This document shows positions 45,216-55,889 of a stretch of DNA of 64,000 bases, piece after piece. A program made the translations under genes and the position numbers. This DNA comes from Prochlorococcus sp. AG-402-M15 (GTDB lineage: Bacteria; Cyanobacteriota; Cyanobacteriia; PCC-6307; Cyanobiaceae), in NCBI GenBank assembly GCA_003216615.1, contig QCIP01000008.1, positions 1 to 64,000 of the forward strand, read 5' to 3'. Position 1 is the stretch's first letter. Each line of letters starts with the position of its first letter. The notes under the pieces were generated by a model. That model saw only the letters and a list, made by a program, of their open reading frames with translations, made no database searches and had not been told where the DNA came from.

Positions 45216-46826
45216 TTAATTTGATTGAGTTAACTTATCTTGAGAGGCTTTTATTAAACCTTTAAATAAAGGATGAGGTTTGCCAGGTCTTGATAAAAAC
45301 TCAGGATGATATTGACATGCTAAGAAGTAAGGATGATTTTCTAACTCAATTAACTCAACTAATCTGCCATCTGGTGATGTACCACTAATTTTGTATCCAG
45401 AATCTAAAAAACTTTGTTTGTAGTAATTATTAAATTCGTATCTATGTCGATGTCTCTCATAAATAACATCCTCATTATATAAGTTTTTTCCAGTTGTATT
45501 TTTTGTCAATCTACATGGATACACTCCAAGTCTCATTGTCCCACCTAAATCAACTACATCTTCCTGTTCTGGTAATAAATGTATCACTGGATTGGGCGTG
45601 TTTGGGTCTAGTTCTGAACTAGATGCATCTGGAAGATTAGCTACATTCCTGGCCCATTCTATAACTGCACATTGCATACCAAGGCATAAACCTAAAAAGG
45701 GAATTTGATTTTCTCTTGCGAATTTTATAGCCGAAATTTTTCCATTGACTCCTCTATTGCCAAATCCCCCGGGTACCACAATTGCATCAACTTGATTTAA
45801 GTAAGTTTCTGCTGAATTTTTTTCTATCATTTCAGCACTTACCCAATGTAAATCTAATAAAGCCTTTTGTTCAATGCATGCATGTCTTAAAGCTTCAACA
45901 ACGGATAAATATGCATCTCCAAGTTCAATGTATTTACCTACTAAAGCAACTTTGATTGGAGCTCCAGGATTTCTTAGGTTGTGTATAAGTTGCTCCCAAT
46001 TTTTCAAATCACATTTTTTATCTTCAAGGTCTAAATACTTCAGAGTTTCTTTGCATAAACCTTCTTTTTTTAAAGAAAGAGGTACAGAATAAATACTGTC
46101 TGCGTCTAAAGCTTCAATTACAGAGTTGATACTGACACCACAAAAACCACTCAGCTTCTTTTTAAGAGCTTCATTGATAGATTTATCACTGCGGCATACA
46201 AGTAAATCTGGCTGAATTCCAATTGATCTTAATTCTTTCACTGAATGTTGTGTTGGCTTAGTTTTTATTTCGCCAGAGGTTTTGATGAAAGGAAGTAATG
46301 TTACGTGTATGTATGCAACATCGTTTCTATTGACATCATTTTTGAATTCTCTTATTGCCTCTAAAAAAGGTAGAGATTCAATATCACCAACTGTTCCACC
46401 AATTTCAGTAATTATAATGTCTGCATTACTGTTGGCGGCTACTCTATGAATTCTTTCTCTTATTTCTCCCGTTATGTGAGGTATTACTTGCACAGTTCCA
46501 CCGTGATAACTTCCTCTTCTTTCTTTATTGATAACTGCTTGATAGATAGATCCCGTAGTCACACTATTTAACCTAGTCATTGCAGTATCAGTAAATCTTT
46601 CATAGTGACCTAAATCTAGATCGGTTTCAGCCCCATCTTCGGTTACAAATACTTCTCCATGTTGGAAAGGGCTCATTGTTCCTGGATCAACATTTAGATA
46701 TGGATCTAGTTTTAATATTGAAACACTATATCCTCTAGACTTTAATAATCTTCCTAAGCTTGCAGCGACAATTCCTTTACCAATGCTAGAAACTACTCCT
46801 CCGGTGACAAATACAAATTTTGACAT
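45216..46826 (-). CDS. pyrG: CTP synthase
   Basis: Aminates UTP to CTP with glutamine. The synthetase domain begins [23 protein letters not shown] and has [28 protein letters not shown]. The glutaminase domain has PGGFGNRG, the nucleophile loop [14 protein letters not shown] and ACQYHPEF. Length 536 is normal. An AAGGAGG lies 24 bases upstream of the ATG, too far to serve it directly. It probably heads or belongs to the queE-queC-pabB-pabC run. Confidence 0.97.
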   Translation of the reverse strand: MSKFVFVTGGVVSSIGKGIVAASLGRLLKSRGYSVSILKLDPYLNVDPGTMSPFQHGEVFVTEDGAETDLDLGHYERFTDTAMTRLNSVTTGSIYQAVINKERRGSYHGGTVQVIPHITGEIRERIHRVAANSNADIIITEIGGTVGDIESLPFLEAIREFKNDVNRNDVAYIHVTLLPFIKTSGEIKTKPTQHSVKELRSIGIQPDLLVCRSDKSINEALKKKLSGFCGVSINSVIEALDADSIYSVPLSLKKEGLCKETLKYLDLEDKKCDLKNWEQLIHNLRNPGAPIKVALVGKYIELGDAYLSVVEALRHACIEQKALLDLHWVSAEMIEKNSAETYLNQVDAIVVPGGFGNRGVNGKISAIKFARENQIPFLGLCLGMQCAVIEWARNVANLPDASSSELDPNTPNPVIHLLPEQEDVVDLGGTMRLGVYPCRLTKNTTGKNLYNEDVIYERHRHRYEFNNYYKQSFLDSGYKISGTSPDGRLVELIELENHPYFLACQYHPEFLSRPGKPHPLFKGLIKASQDKLTQSN

Positions 46827-46901
46827 TAAATATTTTTAATTAAGCACAGCCTCCTTATATTTTATTTAAACAAAAAACTTTTAGAACATCCATATATATT
46901 C

Positions 46902-48698
46902 TTATTCATCAATTGTTATTTCAATATCTAATTCTTTTAATTGTGATTCAGAGACATTTGAAGGTGCATTTGTGAGAAGACATTTTGCTTGTTGATTTTT
47001 TGGAAAAGCAATTGTTTCTCTGATTGAATCTGCACCAATGATCAGCATGGTAATACGATCCAATCCAAACGCTATTCCACCATGAGGAGGAGCACCCATT
47101 TCTAAGGCTTCTATTAAAAATCCAAATTTTTCATCAATCTCTTTATCAGTAAGTCCTACCGTTTTCAGAACCTCTCTTTGTAAGTTTGCTTCATGAATAC
47201 GTAAAGAGCCACCTCCTAACTCCAATCCATTGAGAACTAAGTCATAAGCATTTGCTGTAGAGCTCTCAATTTCTTTTTTCAAGTTTTCAGAATCTTTAGA
47301 TTTTATATTTTTTGGAGAACAAAAAGGATGATGTAAAGCTTCATATCTATTTTCATCTTCATTTCTCTCAAACATCGGGAAGTCAGTTACCCATAAGAAA
47401 TTCCATTTACTTTTATCAATAAGATTTAAGTCTTTTGCGATATATTGTCTAATCCTATCTAATGACTGATTGACAATTTGTTTATCTCCAGCTCCTAAGA
47501 GGATTAAGTCTCCATCTTTTGCTTCTGTGATTTTTAAAATATCAGCTATATGCTCTTCACTTAAATTATTTTTAATTGCCCCAATAGTCTCAAGCTCATC
47601 TCCTTTGACCCTTATAAAGGCCAAACCACCAGCTCCTGCATCTTGAGCTACTTGGAAGATGTCACCTCCTGGTTTAATTCTTACGTTGCTAATACTTGAA
47701 TTGCCTCCTTTGACTGTTATGGATTTTATATAACCTCCAGAATTAATTACCTTGGTGAAAATATTAAATCCAATATCACCTAATACTCCTCCTAAATCTT
47801 TTAATAACATTTGATATCTAGTATCTGGTCTATCAGTCCCGTAATTATCCATTGCTGCCTGCCATGTCATTCTTGGAAAAGCATTATTAAAATTAATATT
47901 TAACACTTCTTTCCATATTTTTTTTATGAGACTTTCATTAAAAGAAATTATTTCTTCTTCACTAATAAAGCTCATCTCAATATCTAATTGAGTAAACTCT
48001 GGCTGTCTATCTGCCCTTAAGTCTTCATCACGGAAACATTTTGCGATTTGATAATACTTATCTAAGCCCCCAACCATTAAAAGTTGTTTAAATAGTTGTG
48101 GGGATTGAGGTAAAGCAAAAAATTCTCCATTTGAAAGACGTGCAGGAACAAGAAAATCGCGAGCGCCTTCAGGAGTTGACTTTGTAAGTAATGGGGTCTC
48201 TACTTCTGTAAATCCAAAATTATCAAGAAATTCTCTAGCAACTTTAATAATCTTATGTCTTGTTTTTAAATTTTCTAGTAATTTTCCCCTTCTTAAATCA
48301 AGGTATCTATATTTTAATCTGAGTTCCTCTTTCGTATTTTCATAATCATGAATAGACACTGGAAAAGGTAAGTTGTTTTTAATTTGGTTGAGAATTTGCA
48401 AATCTTTAACCTTAAGCTCTAACTCTCCAGTACTTAAATTTCTATTTATGGAATCTTTGGGCCTTTCATTAATAATTCCGCTAACCATTATTACTGTTTC
48501 ATTTTTTAGAGTTTCTGCCTGTTTAAATAGATCTGCACCATCATCGGGGTTAATTGTTATTTGTAGGAATCCACTATGGTCTCTTAAATCAATAAAAATT
48601 ACACCACCATGATCTCTTCTTCTATCTACCCATCCGCATAAATTAACTAATTTACCAATATCTGTATTATTGAGTTCTTTGCAAATTTTGTTTCTCAT
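46902..48698 (-). CDS. aspS: Aspartyl-tRNA synthetase
   Basis: Class II synthetase of 598 residues, bacterial type. An OB-fold anticodon domain ([22 protein letters not shown]) leads into motif 2, which spans [18 protein letters not shown]. The bacterial GAD insertion follows, around residues 290-420. Motif 3 is [12 protein letters not shown] near the C-terminus. Whether it also charges tRNA-Asn is not readable. It lies between gcvT (55-base gap) and pyrG (75-base gap), all leftward. Confidence 0.97.
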   Translation of the reverse strand: MRNKICKELNNTDIGKLVNLCGWVDRRRDHGGVIFIDLRDHSGFLQITINPDDGADLFKQAETLKNETVIMVSGIINERPKDSINRNLSTGELELKVKDLQILNQIKNNLPFPVSIHDYENTKEELRLKYRYLDLRRGKLLENLKTRHKIIKVAREFLDNFGFTEVETPLLTKSTPEGARDFLVPARLSNGEFFALPQSPQLFKQLLMVGGLDKYYQIAKCFRDEDLRADRQPEFTQLDIEMSFISEEEIISFNESLIKKIWKEVLNINFNNAFPRMTWQAAMDNYGTDRPDTRYQMLLKDLGGVLGDIGFNIFTKVINSGGYIKSITVKGGNSSISNVRIKPGGDIFQVAQDAGAGGLAFIRVKGDELETIGAIKNNLSEEHIADILKITEAKDGDLILLGAGDKQIVNQSLDRIRQYIAKDLNLIDKSKWNFLWVTDFPMFERNEDENRYEALHHPFCSPKNIKSKDSENLKKEIESSTANAYDLVLNGLELGGGSLRIHEANLQREVLKTVGLTDKEIDEKFGFLIEALEMGAPPHGGIAFGLDRITMLIIGADSIRETIAFPKNQQAKCLLTNAPSNVSESQLKELDIEITIDE

Positions 48699-48753
48699 CT
48701 AAGTATGATTTATTTATCAATAACTTATAATAATTCTTTAAGGGTAAATTTAG

Positions 48754-49866
48754 TTAATAATTTTTTTTATAAAACGCTCTTTTTGTTATTACCCCTTTGA
48801 ATTTTTTGCCTCTTATTAATATTTGAACTTCATTATTTATTAAGGCATGCGAAGTATTGATGTATGCAAACGCTATAGCTTGTTGTTTAGTTGGAGACCA
48901 ACTGCCGCTTGTGATAGTACCAATATTTTCTTCACCTTTAAGAACTGCGCAACCTTTTCTTCCTATTGCTTTTCCTTCTATAGAGAGACCAACTAACTTT
49001 TTTTGAATACCTAATCTTGACTGCTCTTCAAGAAATCTTCTTCCAAAGAATTCGTGATTATTTTCTAGATGTACTAGCCAGCCTAACCCTGCTTCATATG
49101 GAGAAGTTTCTTCATTTATGTCTTGACCATAAAGATGCATGCCTGCTTCAAGTCTAAGAGTATCTCTAGCTCCTAAACCACAAGGTGCAACATTTTTGGA
49201 AATTGAGAAATCCCATAAATTAATTGCTGCTTTTTTAGATAAAAGTATTTCTAGACCTTTTTCCCCCGTATAGCCTGTCTTTGAAAAGAAAATTTTTTCT
49301 TTAGGCGAAATATGTTCAAAAATTTTATATTCGCATCCAAAGTTAGGGATATGTGAGATCGAAGATTCAATCCATTCTTCAAATAAATCGAATGAGTTTT
49401 TTCCCTGTAGTGCTAAAAGTACTTTGTCTTTTTTAAAGTTTGTAATCGAAATTTCAGACATATTTAAATTATTTTTTATCCACTGAAAATCTTCTTCATA
49501 TCTACTTGCATTAACTATTAACAATAATTCTGATATATCATTTTCTTGTATACCAAGTTCATAAATTATTAAGTCATCTATTATTCCTCCTTTTTCATTG
49601 AGCATTACTGTATAAAGCCCCTGACCTTCAGAAAAGGAGTATAAATTAGTAGGAAAAAGTTTTTGAATATAATCCTTTGGATTGATTCCCTTGATAGAAA
49701 TTACACCCATATGAGAAATATCAAATAATCCTGCTGAAGATCTAACTGATTCATGCTCTTTAATTAATCCTGAAAATGATATGGGCATTTCCCAACCTGC
49801 AAAATCCACTAATTTTGCATTGGATTCAACATATTTTGAATAAAGAGGACTTTTTAGCAAATCCAT
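48754..49866 (-). CDS. gcvT: Glycine cleavage system T protein (aminomethyltransferase)
   Basis: Transfers the methylene group from the H-protein lipoyl arm to THF in glycine breakdown, important for photorespiratory glycine. Features are [15 protein letters not shown] near residue 20, [44 protein letters not shown] and [10 protein letters not shown]. Length 370 is typical. gcvP and gcvH are not in this window. The gene stands 50 bases after speB, leftward. Confidence 0.95.
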   Translation of the reverse strand: MDLLKSPLYSKYVESNAKLVDFAGWEMPISFSGLIKEHESVRSSAGLFDISHMGVISIKGINPKDYIQKLFPTNLYSFSEGQGLYTVMLNEKGGIIDDLIIYELGIQENDISELLLIVNASRYEEDFQWIKNNLNMSEISITNFKKDKVLLALQGKNSFDLFEEWIESSISHIPNFGCEYKIFEHISPKEKIFFSKTGYTGEKGLEILLSKKAAINLWDFSISKNVAPCGLGARDTLRLEAGMHLYGQDINEETSPYEAGLGWLVHLENNHEFFGRRFLEEQSRLGIQKKLVGLSIEGKAIGRKGCAVLKGEENIGTITSGSWSPTKQQAIAFAYINTSHALINNEVQILIRGKKFKGVITKRAFYKKNY

Positions 49867-49916
49867 GAAATATTTAGTTTGTATTTAGTATTTTTACACT
49901 GTAGTTTAGAAATTTT

Positions 49917-50798
49917 TTATTGCATATTTTCTAATGACAAAATTAAGCTTCTAAGTACTTTGGCTGCAACTATGCTACTTACTCCGCTTTTATCAATTTC
50001 TGGAGATAATTCCACAATATCTGAAGCCACAATTCTAAGGTCTTTTAAAGTTTTCAGTATTTCTTCAAAATCATTCCAAAAAAATCCTCCCGGTTCTGGA
50101 GTGCCCGTCCCTGCTAATAAACTGGGATCAAACCAATCTAAGTCTATTGTTAAATAGATTGGAGACTTAGCGTATGGTAGAAGAGCTTGTTTTAAATCAT
50201 GTGCATTTCCGCCTGGACAAAAGTTAACTAATTGGTTGTTGTTATGCATAATTTCAAATTCTTCCTTAGTTCCACTTCTAATTCCTACTTGCAAAATTTT
50301 CTTTTCAGGTAGCACTTCTAAACATCTTTTCATAATACAAGCATGACTATGTTCATTTCCTATATATGATTCTCTTAAATCTGCATGAGCATCTAGTTGA
50401 ACCAATATCAAATCTGGATATTTTTTTACTAATGCTTCAATAGCACCTCTTGTAATAGAGTGTTCGCCTCCAAGCATAATAGGACTAAGGCGTTTACTAA
50501 TTAAATAATTTGTTGCTGATTTAACCGATTCAATAACGGACTTTGAGTCCTTTTTATCAATTAGTATTGATCCAAAATCAACATACATAATATCCTCTAA
50601 GTCTTTTTTTATTTTTGGACAATATGTTTCTAAGCAAGAACTAACTTGTCTTATTGCTTCTGGACCAAATCTTGCTCCTGGTTTAAACGAACATGTCCCG
50701 TCATAATTAACTCCAAATATACCAATTGAGCAATTCTCAGGACTTCTTTTTGCTCCCATATAAATTGCATTTTCGTTATCAAATAAATTTTTTATCAT
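49917..50798 (-). CDS. speB: Ureohydrolase, probable agmatinase SpeB
   Basis: Dinuclear-metal hydrolase of the arginase/agmatinase superfamily, 293 residues. Metal ligands are visible in LGGEHSITRG, VQLDAHADLRE and LTIDLDWFDPSLLAGTGTPEPGG. Agmatinase would give putrescine, the substrate of the adjacent spermidine synthase (1-base gap), which supports the name. Cyanobacterial relatives in this superfamily include nickel-dependent guanidine hydrolases, so the substrate should be treated as inferred. Confidence 0.87.
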   Translation of the reverse strand: MIKNLFDNENAIYMGAKRSPENCSIGIFGVNYDGTCSFKPGARFGPEAIRQVSSCLETYCPKIKKDLEDIMYVDFGSILIDKKDSKSVIESVKSATNYLISKRLSPIMLGGEHSITRGAIEALVKKYPDLILVQLDAHADLRESYIGNEHSHACIMKRCLEVLPEKKILQVGIRSGTKEEFEIMHNNNQLVNFCPGGNAHDLKQALLPYAKSPIYLTIDLDWFDPSLLAGTGTPEPGGFFWNDFEEILKTLKDLRIVASDIVELSPEIDKSGVSSIVAAKVLRSLILSLENMQ

Positions 50799-50799
50799 T

Positions 50800-51651
50800 C
50801 TATGAATTGAGTTCTTTTACAATTTTATTTGGCATCATTTTTAATGCTGCATTTTGAAAATTTAAATTCCAAATTTCACATCCTTTTTCTATTTTTACGA
50901 CTTCATAATAATTTTGCTTTGATAAATTTAGATCTTCTGAAGAAGCAAATGTCCAACTCCAAATCCCGCTTGGATATATAGGCACAAAGGAATACATAGT
51001 TTCAGAAACTTTAAATATATTTTTTAGGGTTTTCAAAATATTTATGTGAATATTTTTGAAGGATTCAGGAGATTCGCTTTGCGTTGCTAATATCCCCTTT
51101 GGTGTAAGTATTCTTTTACATTCTTTATAAAAAGAATCTGAAAATAATAAATTTGAAAATTCTGAGGGATCTGAACAATCTATAAATATAACGTCGTAAA
51201 AATTATCTCTTGTTTTTTTTACCCATTTAACACCATTATCAACATGTATTTCTAATCTTTTGTCATTCCATGCTTCGCCGCCAATTTCTTTTAGAAATTT
51301 TTTAGATATTTTGATTACCTCCTCATCAATTTCTACCAGATCAATTTTTGATATTTGAGAATATTTAACGCATTCTCTTACAGTACCACCGTCACCACCG
51401 CCAATAATTAGTACATTAGATTTTTCGTCAATCCTACTTAATGCAGGATGCACAAGACACTCATGATAATATTTCTCGTCTTTTAATGATGTCATCCAGC
51501 AACCATCTAACATTAAAGCTTTACCATAATATTCATTTTTAATAACAATAATTTCTTGATATTTTGAGGTTTTTTTAATTAGAATTTTCCCATTTAGGCC
51601 GAATCTTGAGCCTTTATGATATTCATCTATCCATGTTGTAATATTTGTCAT
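50800..51651 (-). CDS. speE: Spermidine synthase
   Basis: Aminopropyltransferase making spermidine from putrescine and decarboxylated SAM. Motifs: YQEIIVIKNEYYGKALMLDG, VLIIGGGDGGTVRECVKY for the nucleotide site, VEIDEEVI and FIDCSDPSEFSNLLFS with the catalytic aspartate, ATQSESP. Length 283. It overlaps mazG by 4 bases (ATGA) and precedes speB by 1 base. Confidence 0.95.
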   Translation of the reverse strand: MTNITTWIDEYHKGSRFGLNGKILIKKTSKYQEIIVIKNEYYGKALMLDGCWMTSLKDEKYYHECLVHPALSRIDEKSNVLIIGGGDGGTVRECVKYSQISKIDLVEIDEEVIKISKKFLKEIGGEAWNDKRLEIHVDNGVKWVKKTRDNFYDVIFIDCSDPSEFSNLLFSDSFYKECKRILTPKGILATQSESPESFKNIHINILKTLKNIFKVSETMYSFVPIYPSGIWSWTFASSEDLNLSKQNYYEVVKIEKGCEIWNLNFQNAALKMMPNKIVKELNS

Positions 51652-52502
51652 TTGCTTTTAGAAATTTTTCCCGCCAGTTTTTGTTTGGCTATTTGCCAAA
51701 GCCGTTGAAAGTCTTTAGGAGTTTGTTTTTTAATATTATCTCCTGCATGCTCTTCGACGATTGAAAATCTGTCTAAAAATTTTATATTAGTTTTTTGAAG
51801 AGCTGATTCAGGATTGATCTTTAAAAAGTTTGAGAGATTAAGAAGGGTAAAGTAAATATCCCCAAATTCATTTTTTATCTCTGAATCATTTTTACTGGTA
51901 ATTGCTTCCTTTAATTCATTAATCTCTTCTTCTAACTTTTTAAAAATCTCATCAGTACTTTCCCACTTGAAACCATGTTTTTTAACAACATTTGTGATTT
52001 TATCTGTTCCAACCGTTGGCGGTAAATTTTTAATTTTTAAATTTAAATTTCTACTAATTGAAGATTTCATATGATGTGCTTCTTTTTCTAAATTTTTTAT
52101 ATTTACCCAAATCTGTTGTGATTTTTTTAATGATACTTTTTCTTTTTTGTTAAAAATATATGGATGTCTATTAATAATTTTCTTATTTAGATTTTTTATA
52201 ACATCATTTAGTGCAAATTCTTTTTCTTCGTAACCGATTTCAGCATGAAGCATTACTTGTAATAAAAGATCTCCTAACTCCTCACATATGTTATCTGCAT
52301 TTTTTGCATATATCGCATCTATAAATTCATTACTTTCTTCATACAAAAATGGAATCAACGATACATGAGACTGTATTTTCTGCCATGGGCAGCCCCAAGT
52401 TTTATCTTTTAATGCTTTGATATTAGATATTAAGATTTTAAAACTATTTATAGTCTCTAAATCGGAATTGTTTTCCAATTTATATCTATTGTTTGAGGAC
52501 AT
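51648..52502 (-). CDS. mazG: Nucleoside triphosphate pyrophosphohydrolase MazG
   Basis: House-cleaning NTP pyrophosphatase. Two MazG domains are visible in 284 residues: one with CPWQKIQSHVSLIPFLYEES, then EELGDLLLQVMLHAEIG, and a second with EEEINELKEAITS and EFGDIYFTLLNLSNFL; the ExxE and ExxD metal motifs are kept in both. It is the first of the leftward mazG-speE-speB group. Its start lies about 100 bases from the tRNA-Val gene on the other strand. Confidence 0.93.
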   Translation of the reverse strand: MSSNNRYKLENNSDLETINSFKILISNIKALKDKTWGCPWQKIQSHVSLIPFLYEESNEFIDAIYAKNADNICEELGDLLLQVMLHAEIGYEEKEFALNDVIKNLNKKIINRHPYIFNKKEKVSLKKSQQIWVNIKNLEKEAHHMKSSISRNLNLKIKNLPPTVGTDKITNVVKKHGFKWESTDEIFKKLEEEINELKEAITSKNDSEIKNEFGDIYFTLLNLSNFLKINPESALQKTNIKFLDRFSIVEEHAGDNIKKQTPKDFQRLWQIAKQKLAGKISKSK

Positions 52503-52582
52503 AGGATATATTTTATTAATTAAATTTTGCCTTAATCATGAAATATTTAAATACTTAGTATAAATTTTTAAACTTCATCTAT

Positions 52583-52588
52583 TAGAAT
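52583..52588 (+). promoter_or_regulatory. Candidate -10 element for tRNA-Val
   Basis: TAGAAT, one mismatch from TATAAT, ends 12 bases before the tRNA 5' end; TATTAT at 52593-52598 is an alternative but too close. No clear -35 is visible. Confidence 0.35.
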
Positions 52589-52600
52589 GATCTATTATAA

Positions 52601-52672
<72 letters not shown>

Positions 52673-52687
52673 TTTATTATTTTTCTA

Positions 52688-53029
52688 ATGACTGAGATCG
52701 TCAATCTTTCAATCAGTCAAAGTGCTGCTTCAGAACTATCTAGGCAATCTTCTTTTGGAGGTTCTCCAGGAGAAATGTCAATTGATTTGGTAGAGGATAA
52801 AAATTGTTCCGAAGGATGGATGCATATTAAATTAAGGCCAGGTACATGTAATGGATCCCCTATTTCAAGAACTGAAGGAGTAACTTTATACGCGGATGTA
52901 AAAAAGTTTAATTTACTGAAAGATTTAAAATTAGATTATTACGGTGATTTGAGCGGTGGTGGATTTCTTATTTCAACACCAAAAAATGCAAAACGTTGTT
53001 CCTGTGGTTCTGGTTTCAAACTTTTGTAG
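52688..53029 (+). CDS. A-type iron-sulfur carrier (HesB/IscA/SufA family)
   Basis: A 113-residue Fe-S assembly protein. It has an N-terminal SISQSAASELSRQ helix, the first cysteine in LRPGTCNG (Cys54), then YYGDLSGGGFLISTP and the C-terminal pair CSCGSGF (Cys104, Cys106). Usual members end CGCG-SF; here the middle Gly of CGC is Ser. I start at ATG 52688, because a longer frame to 52643 would run into the tRNA. It is probably transcribed with tRNA-Val, 16 bases upstream. Confidence 0.85.
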   Translation: MTEIVNLSISQSAASELSRQSSFGGSPGEMSIDLVEDKNCSEGWMHIKLRPGTCNGSPISRTEGVTLYADVKKFNLLKDLKLDYYGDLSGGGFLISTPKNAKRCSCGSGFKLL

Positions 53030-53126
53030 AATAGATGTTTCTTTTTTTGCAAACTAATATTATTTTCATTAATTGGCTGCTCTCAAGATAAAATAAACAA
53101 AAAGTTTATTGAAATAAAATTTGCAC

Positions 53127-55889
53127 ATGACAGAGATGAATGATCAATTATCTTTAGAGAATTATTCACCTTTTGAAGTAGAGAAAAAGTGGCAAGAAAA
53201 ATGGGAAAGTCTAAAGGCGTTTAGTCCTAACCCTGAGGATGATGGGGAGCCTTTTTGTGTTGTTATTCCGCCACCAAATGTAACTGGATCTTTGCATATG
53301 GGGCATGCATTTAATACGGCTTTGATAGATGTTGTAGTACGTTTTCAAAGACTTTTAGGTAAGAATGTTTTGTGTTTACCGGGAACTGATCATGCTTCAA
53401 TAGCTGTTCAAACTATTCTCGAAAAACAATTAAAAAGTGAAGGCAAAACAAGCGAGGATATTGGAAGAGATGAATTTCTTAAAAGAGCATGGAACTGGAA
53501 AGAACAAAGTGGTGGAAGAATAGTTTCTCAATTAAAAAGGATAGGATATTCAGTTGACTGGACTAGAGAAAGATTTACTCTTGATCAAAAATTAAATGAA
53601 GCAGTTATTGAGGCTTTTAATATTCTCTATAAAAAGAATTTAATTTATAGAGGCGAATATTTGGTTAATTGGTGCCCTGAATCTCAATCTGCCGTAAGTG
53701 ATCTTGAAGTTGAAATGCAAGAAGTTAATGGTCATTTATGGCATTTTAAATACCCTTTAATTTCTGAAAGTGGTGAACAGTTAGATAAGTACTTAGAAGT
53801 TGCAACAACAAGACCAGAAACTCTTTTGGGTGATACTGCTGTGGCAGTTAATCCTGATGATGATAGATATAAAGAATTTATTGGTGTCAAAGTAAAAGTT
53901 CCTTTCGTTGATAGAGAAATACCTATTATCGCTGATTCACATGTTGATAAAGATTTTGGTACGGGTTGTGTGAAGGTTACTCCAGCCCATGATCCAAATG
54001 ATTTTGCAATAGGAAAAAGGCATAATTTAAAACAGATTAATGTAATGAACAAAGATGGAACTTTAAATATTAATGCAGGTATTTTTCAAAATTTAGATAG
54101 ATATGAGGCTAGAAAGAAAATTATCAAAGAATTGGATAAATTAGGCCTTTTGACAAAGATAGAGGATTATAAACATACTGTTCCTTTTTCTGATAGAGGT
54201 AAGGTGCCAATTGAACCTTTATTGTCAACACAATGGTTTTTGAAAATGGATGATATATCACAAGGATGTCTTAATGCAATTGATTCTAAAAAACCATCGT
54301 TTATTCCTCCACGCTGGGAGAAAGTTTATAAGGATTGGTTAGAGAATATTAATGATTGGTGTATTAGTAGGCAATTATGGTGGGGGCACCAAATACCAGC
54401 CTGGTATGTTTTAGATGAATCTCAAGACTCAATAGAACAAAATACTCCATATATCGTTGCAAGAAATGAAGAGGATGCTTTATTCGAAGCTAATAAAAAA
54501 TTTGGATTAAATATTAAATTGGTTCGTGATAAAGATGTTCTGGATACATGGTTTTCAAGTGGTTTATGGCCTTTCTCAACCCTTGGTTGGCCAAATACAA
54601 ATGATCCGGATTTTAAAAAATGGTATCCAAATAGTGTTCTTGTTACTGGTTTCGATATTATTTTCTTCTGGGTGGCGAGAATGACAATGATGGGGAATAC
54701 TTTTACAAATAATATTCCTTTTAAGGATGTTTATATTCATGGTCTAGTTCGAGATGAAAATAATAAAAAAATGAGTAAAAGTTCAGGTAATGGTATTGAT
54801 CCAATACTATTAATTGATAAATATGGTTCTGATGCTCTACGATTTGCTTTAATTCGAGAAGTTGCAGGCGCTGGACAAGATATCCGGCTTGATTTTGATA
54901 GGAAAAAAGATACATCTTCAACTGTTGAAGCTTCAAGAAATTTTGCGAATAAATTATGGAATGCAACTAAATTTGTGTTAATTAATAAAACTTCTAATAA
55001 TAATTATTCGCTTAATGAGAGTGATGAAACTTCTTTAGAGTTATGTGATAAGTGGATTTTATCGAAATTGAATCAGGTAAATATAAAAGTCGCTGCTTTG
55101 TTGAAAGAATATAAATTGGGAGAATCTGCGAAACTTCTATATGAATTTACGTGGAATGATTTTTGTGACTGGTATGTAGAATTTGCTAAACAAAGGTTTA
55201 ATAATAAAGAGACTAAAAATAGACAAATATCTGAAAAAGTTTTAATAAAAGTGCTCAATGATATTTTGGTAATGATTCATCCTTTTATGCCGCACATTAC
55301 TGAGGAACTTTGGCATGTGCTGCAACTAAAACCAGATAATGCATTATTATCTCTTCAAAAATGGCCAATTCACGAAAATAAATTTGTTGATAATAAGCTT
55401 GATAATTCCTTTCATCAACTCTTTGAAATTATTAGGCTGATTAGAAATTTGAGAGCTGAATTAGGTCTTAAGCCATCAGAAAAAGGTCCTGTATATTTAA
55501 TTTCAGACAATGATGAATTGATTGATTTTTTAAAAACTTTAGTTGATGATATTCAAACCTTAACTAAATCTTCTGAAGTATTTATTTTTAAAACTAATGC
55601 TGTTGATAAAAAAGAGTTTGCTAAATCTTTTTCCGGGATAATTAGTGATTTAGAGGTTTACTTACCTTTTCAGGATTTTGTAAATATAGATGCATTAAAG
55701 GAAAGGTTAACCAAGGATTTAAAAAAGGTGACTATTGAATTAGAAAATTTAAATAAGAGATTATCTAATAAAAATTTCGTTGATAAGGCTCCAAAAGATA
55801 TTGTTGATGAATGCAGATTTAAATTAAATGAGGGTTCGGTACAAAAGGAAAGAATTACTAAAAAACTCGAACTTTTGAATTTAGAATGA
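53127..55889 (+). CDS. valS: Valyl-tRNA synthetase
   Basis: Class I synthetase of about 920 residues. The HIGH motif is PPPNVTGSLHMGHAFN (HMGH at 57-60) and KMSKS appears as NNKKMSKSSGNGIDP (about 548). The editing domain contains EVATTRPETLLGDTAVAVNP. WCISRQLWWGHQIPAWY and DVLDTWFSSGLWPF follow, and a C-terminal coiled coil is present (about 850-920). I choose the ATG at 53127; a TTG at 53121 and an ATG at 53136 are alternatives. It overlaps the DedA-family gene by 4 bases. The cognate tRNA-Val lies 455 bases upstream. Confidence 0.97.
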   Translation: MTEMNDQLSLENYSPFEVEKKWQEKWESLKAFSPNPEDDGEPFCVVIPPPNVTGSLHMGHAFNTALIDVVVRFQRLLGKNVLCLPGTDHASIAVQTILEKQLKSEGKTSEDIGRDEFLKRAWNWKEQSGGRIVSQLKRIGYSVDWTRERFTLDQKLNEAVIEAFNILYKKNLIYRGEYLVNWCPESQSAVSDLEVEMQEVNGHLWHFKYPLISESGEQLDKYLEVATTRPETLLGDTAVAVNPDDDRYKEFIGVKVKVPFVDREIPIIADSHVDKDFGTGCVKVTPAHDPNDFAIGKRHNLKQINVMNKDGTLNINAGIFQNLDRYEARKKIIKELDKLGLLTKIEDYKHTVPFSDRGKVPIEPLLSTQWFLKMDDISQGCLNAIDSKKPSFIPPRWEKVYKDWLENINDWCISRQLWWGHQIPAWYVLDESQDSIEQNTPYIVARNEEDALFEANKKFGLNIKLVRDKDVLDTWFSSGLWPFSTLGWPNTNDPDFKKWYPNSVLVTGFDIIFFWVARMTMMGNTFTNNIPFKDVYIHGLVRDENNKKMSKSSGNGIDPILLIDKYGSDALRFALIREVAGAGQDIRLDFDRKKDTSSTVEASRNFANKLWNATKFVLINKTSNNNYSLNESDETSLELCDKWILSKLNQVNIKVAALLKEYKLGESAKLLYEFTWNDFCDWYVEFAKQRFNNKETKNRQISEKVLIKVLNDILVMIHPFMPHITEELWHVLQLKPDNALLSLQKWPIHENKFVDNKLDNSFHQLFEIIRLIRNLRAELGLKPSEKGPVYLISDNDELIDFLKTLVDDIQTLTKSSEVFIFKTNAVDKKEFAKSFSGIISDLEVYLPFQDFVNIDALKERLTKDLKKVTIELENLNKRLSNKNFVDKAPKDIVDECRFKLNEGSVQKERITKKLELLNLE

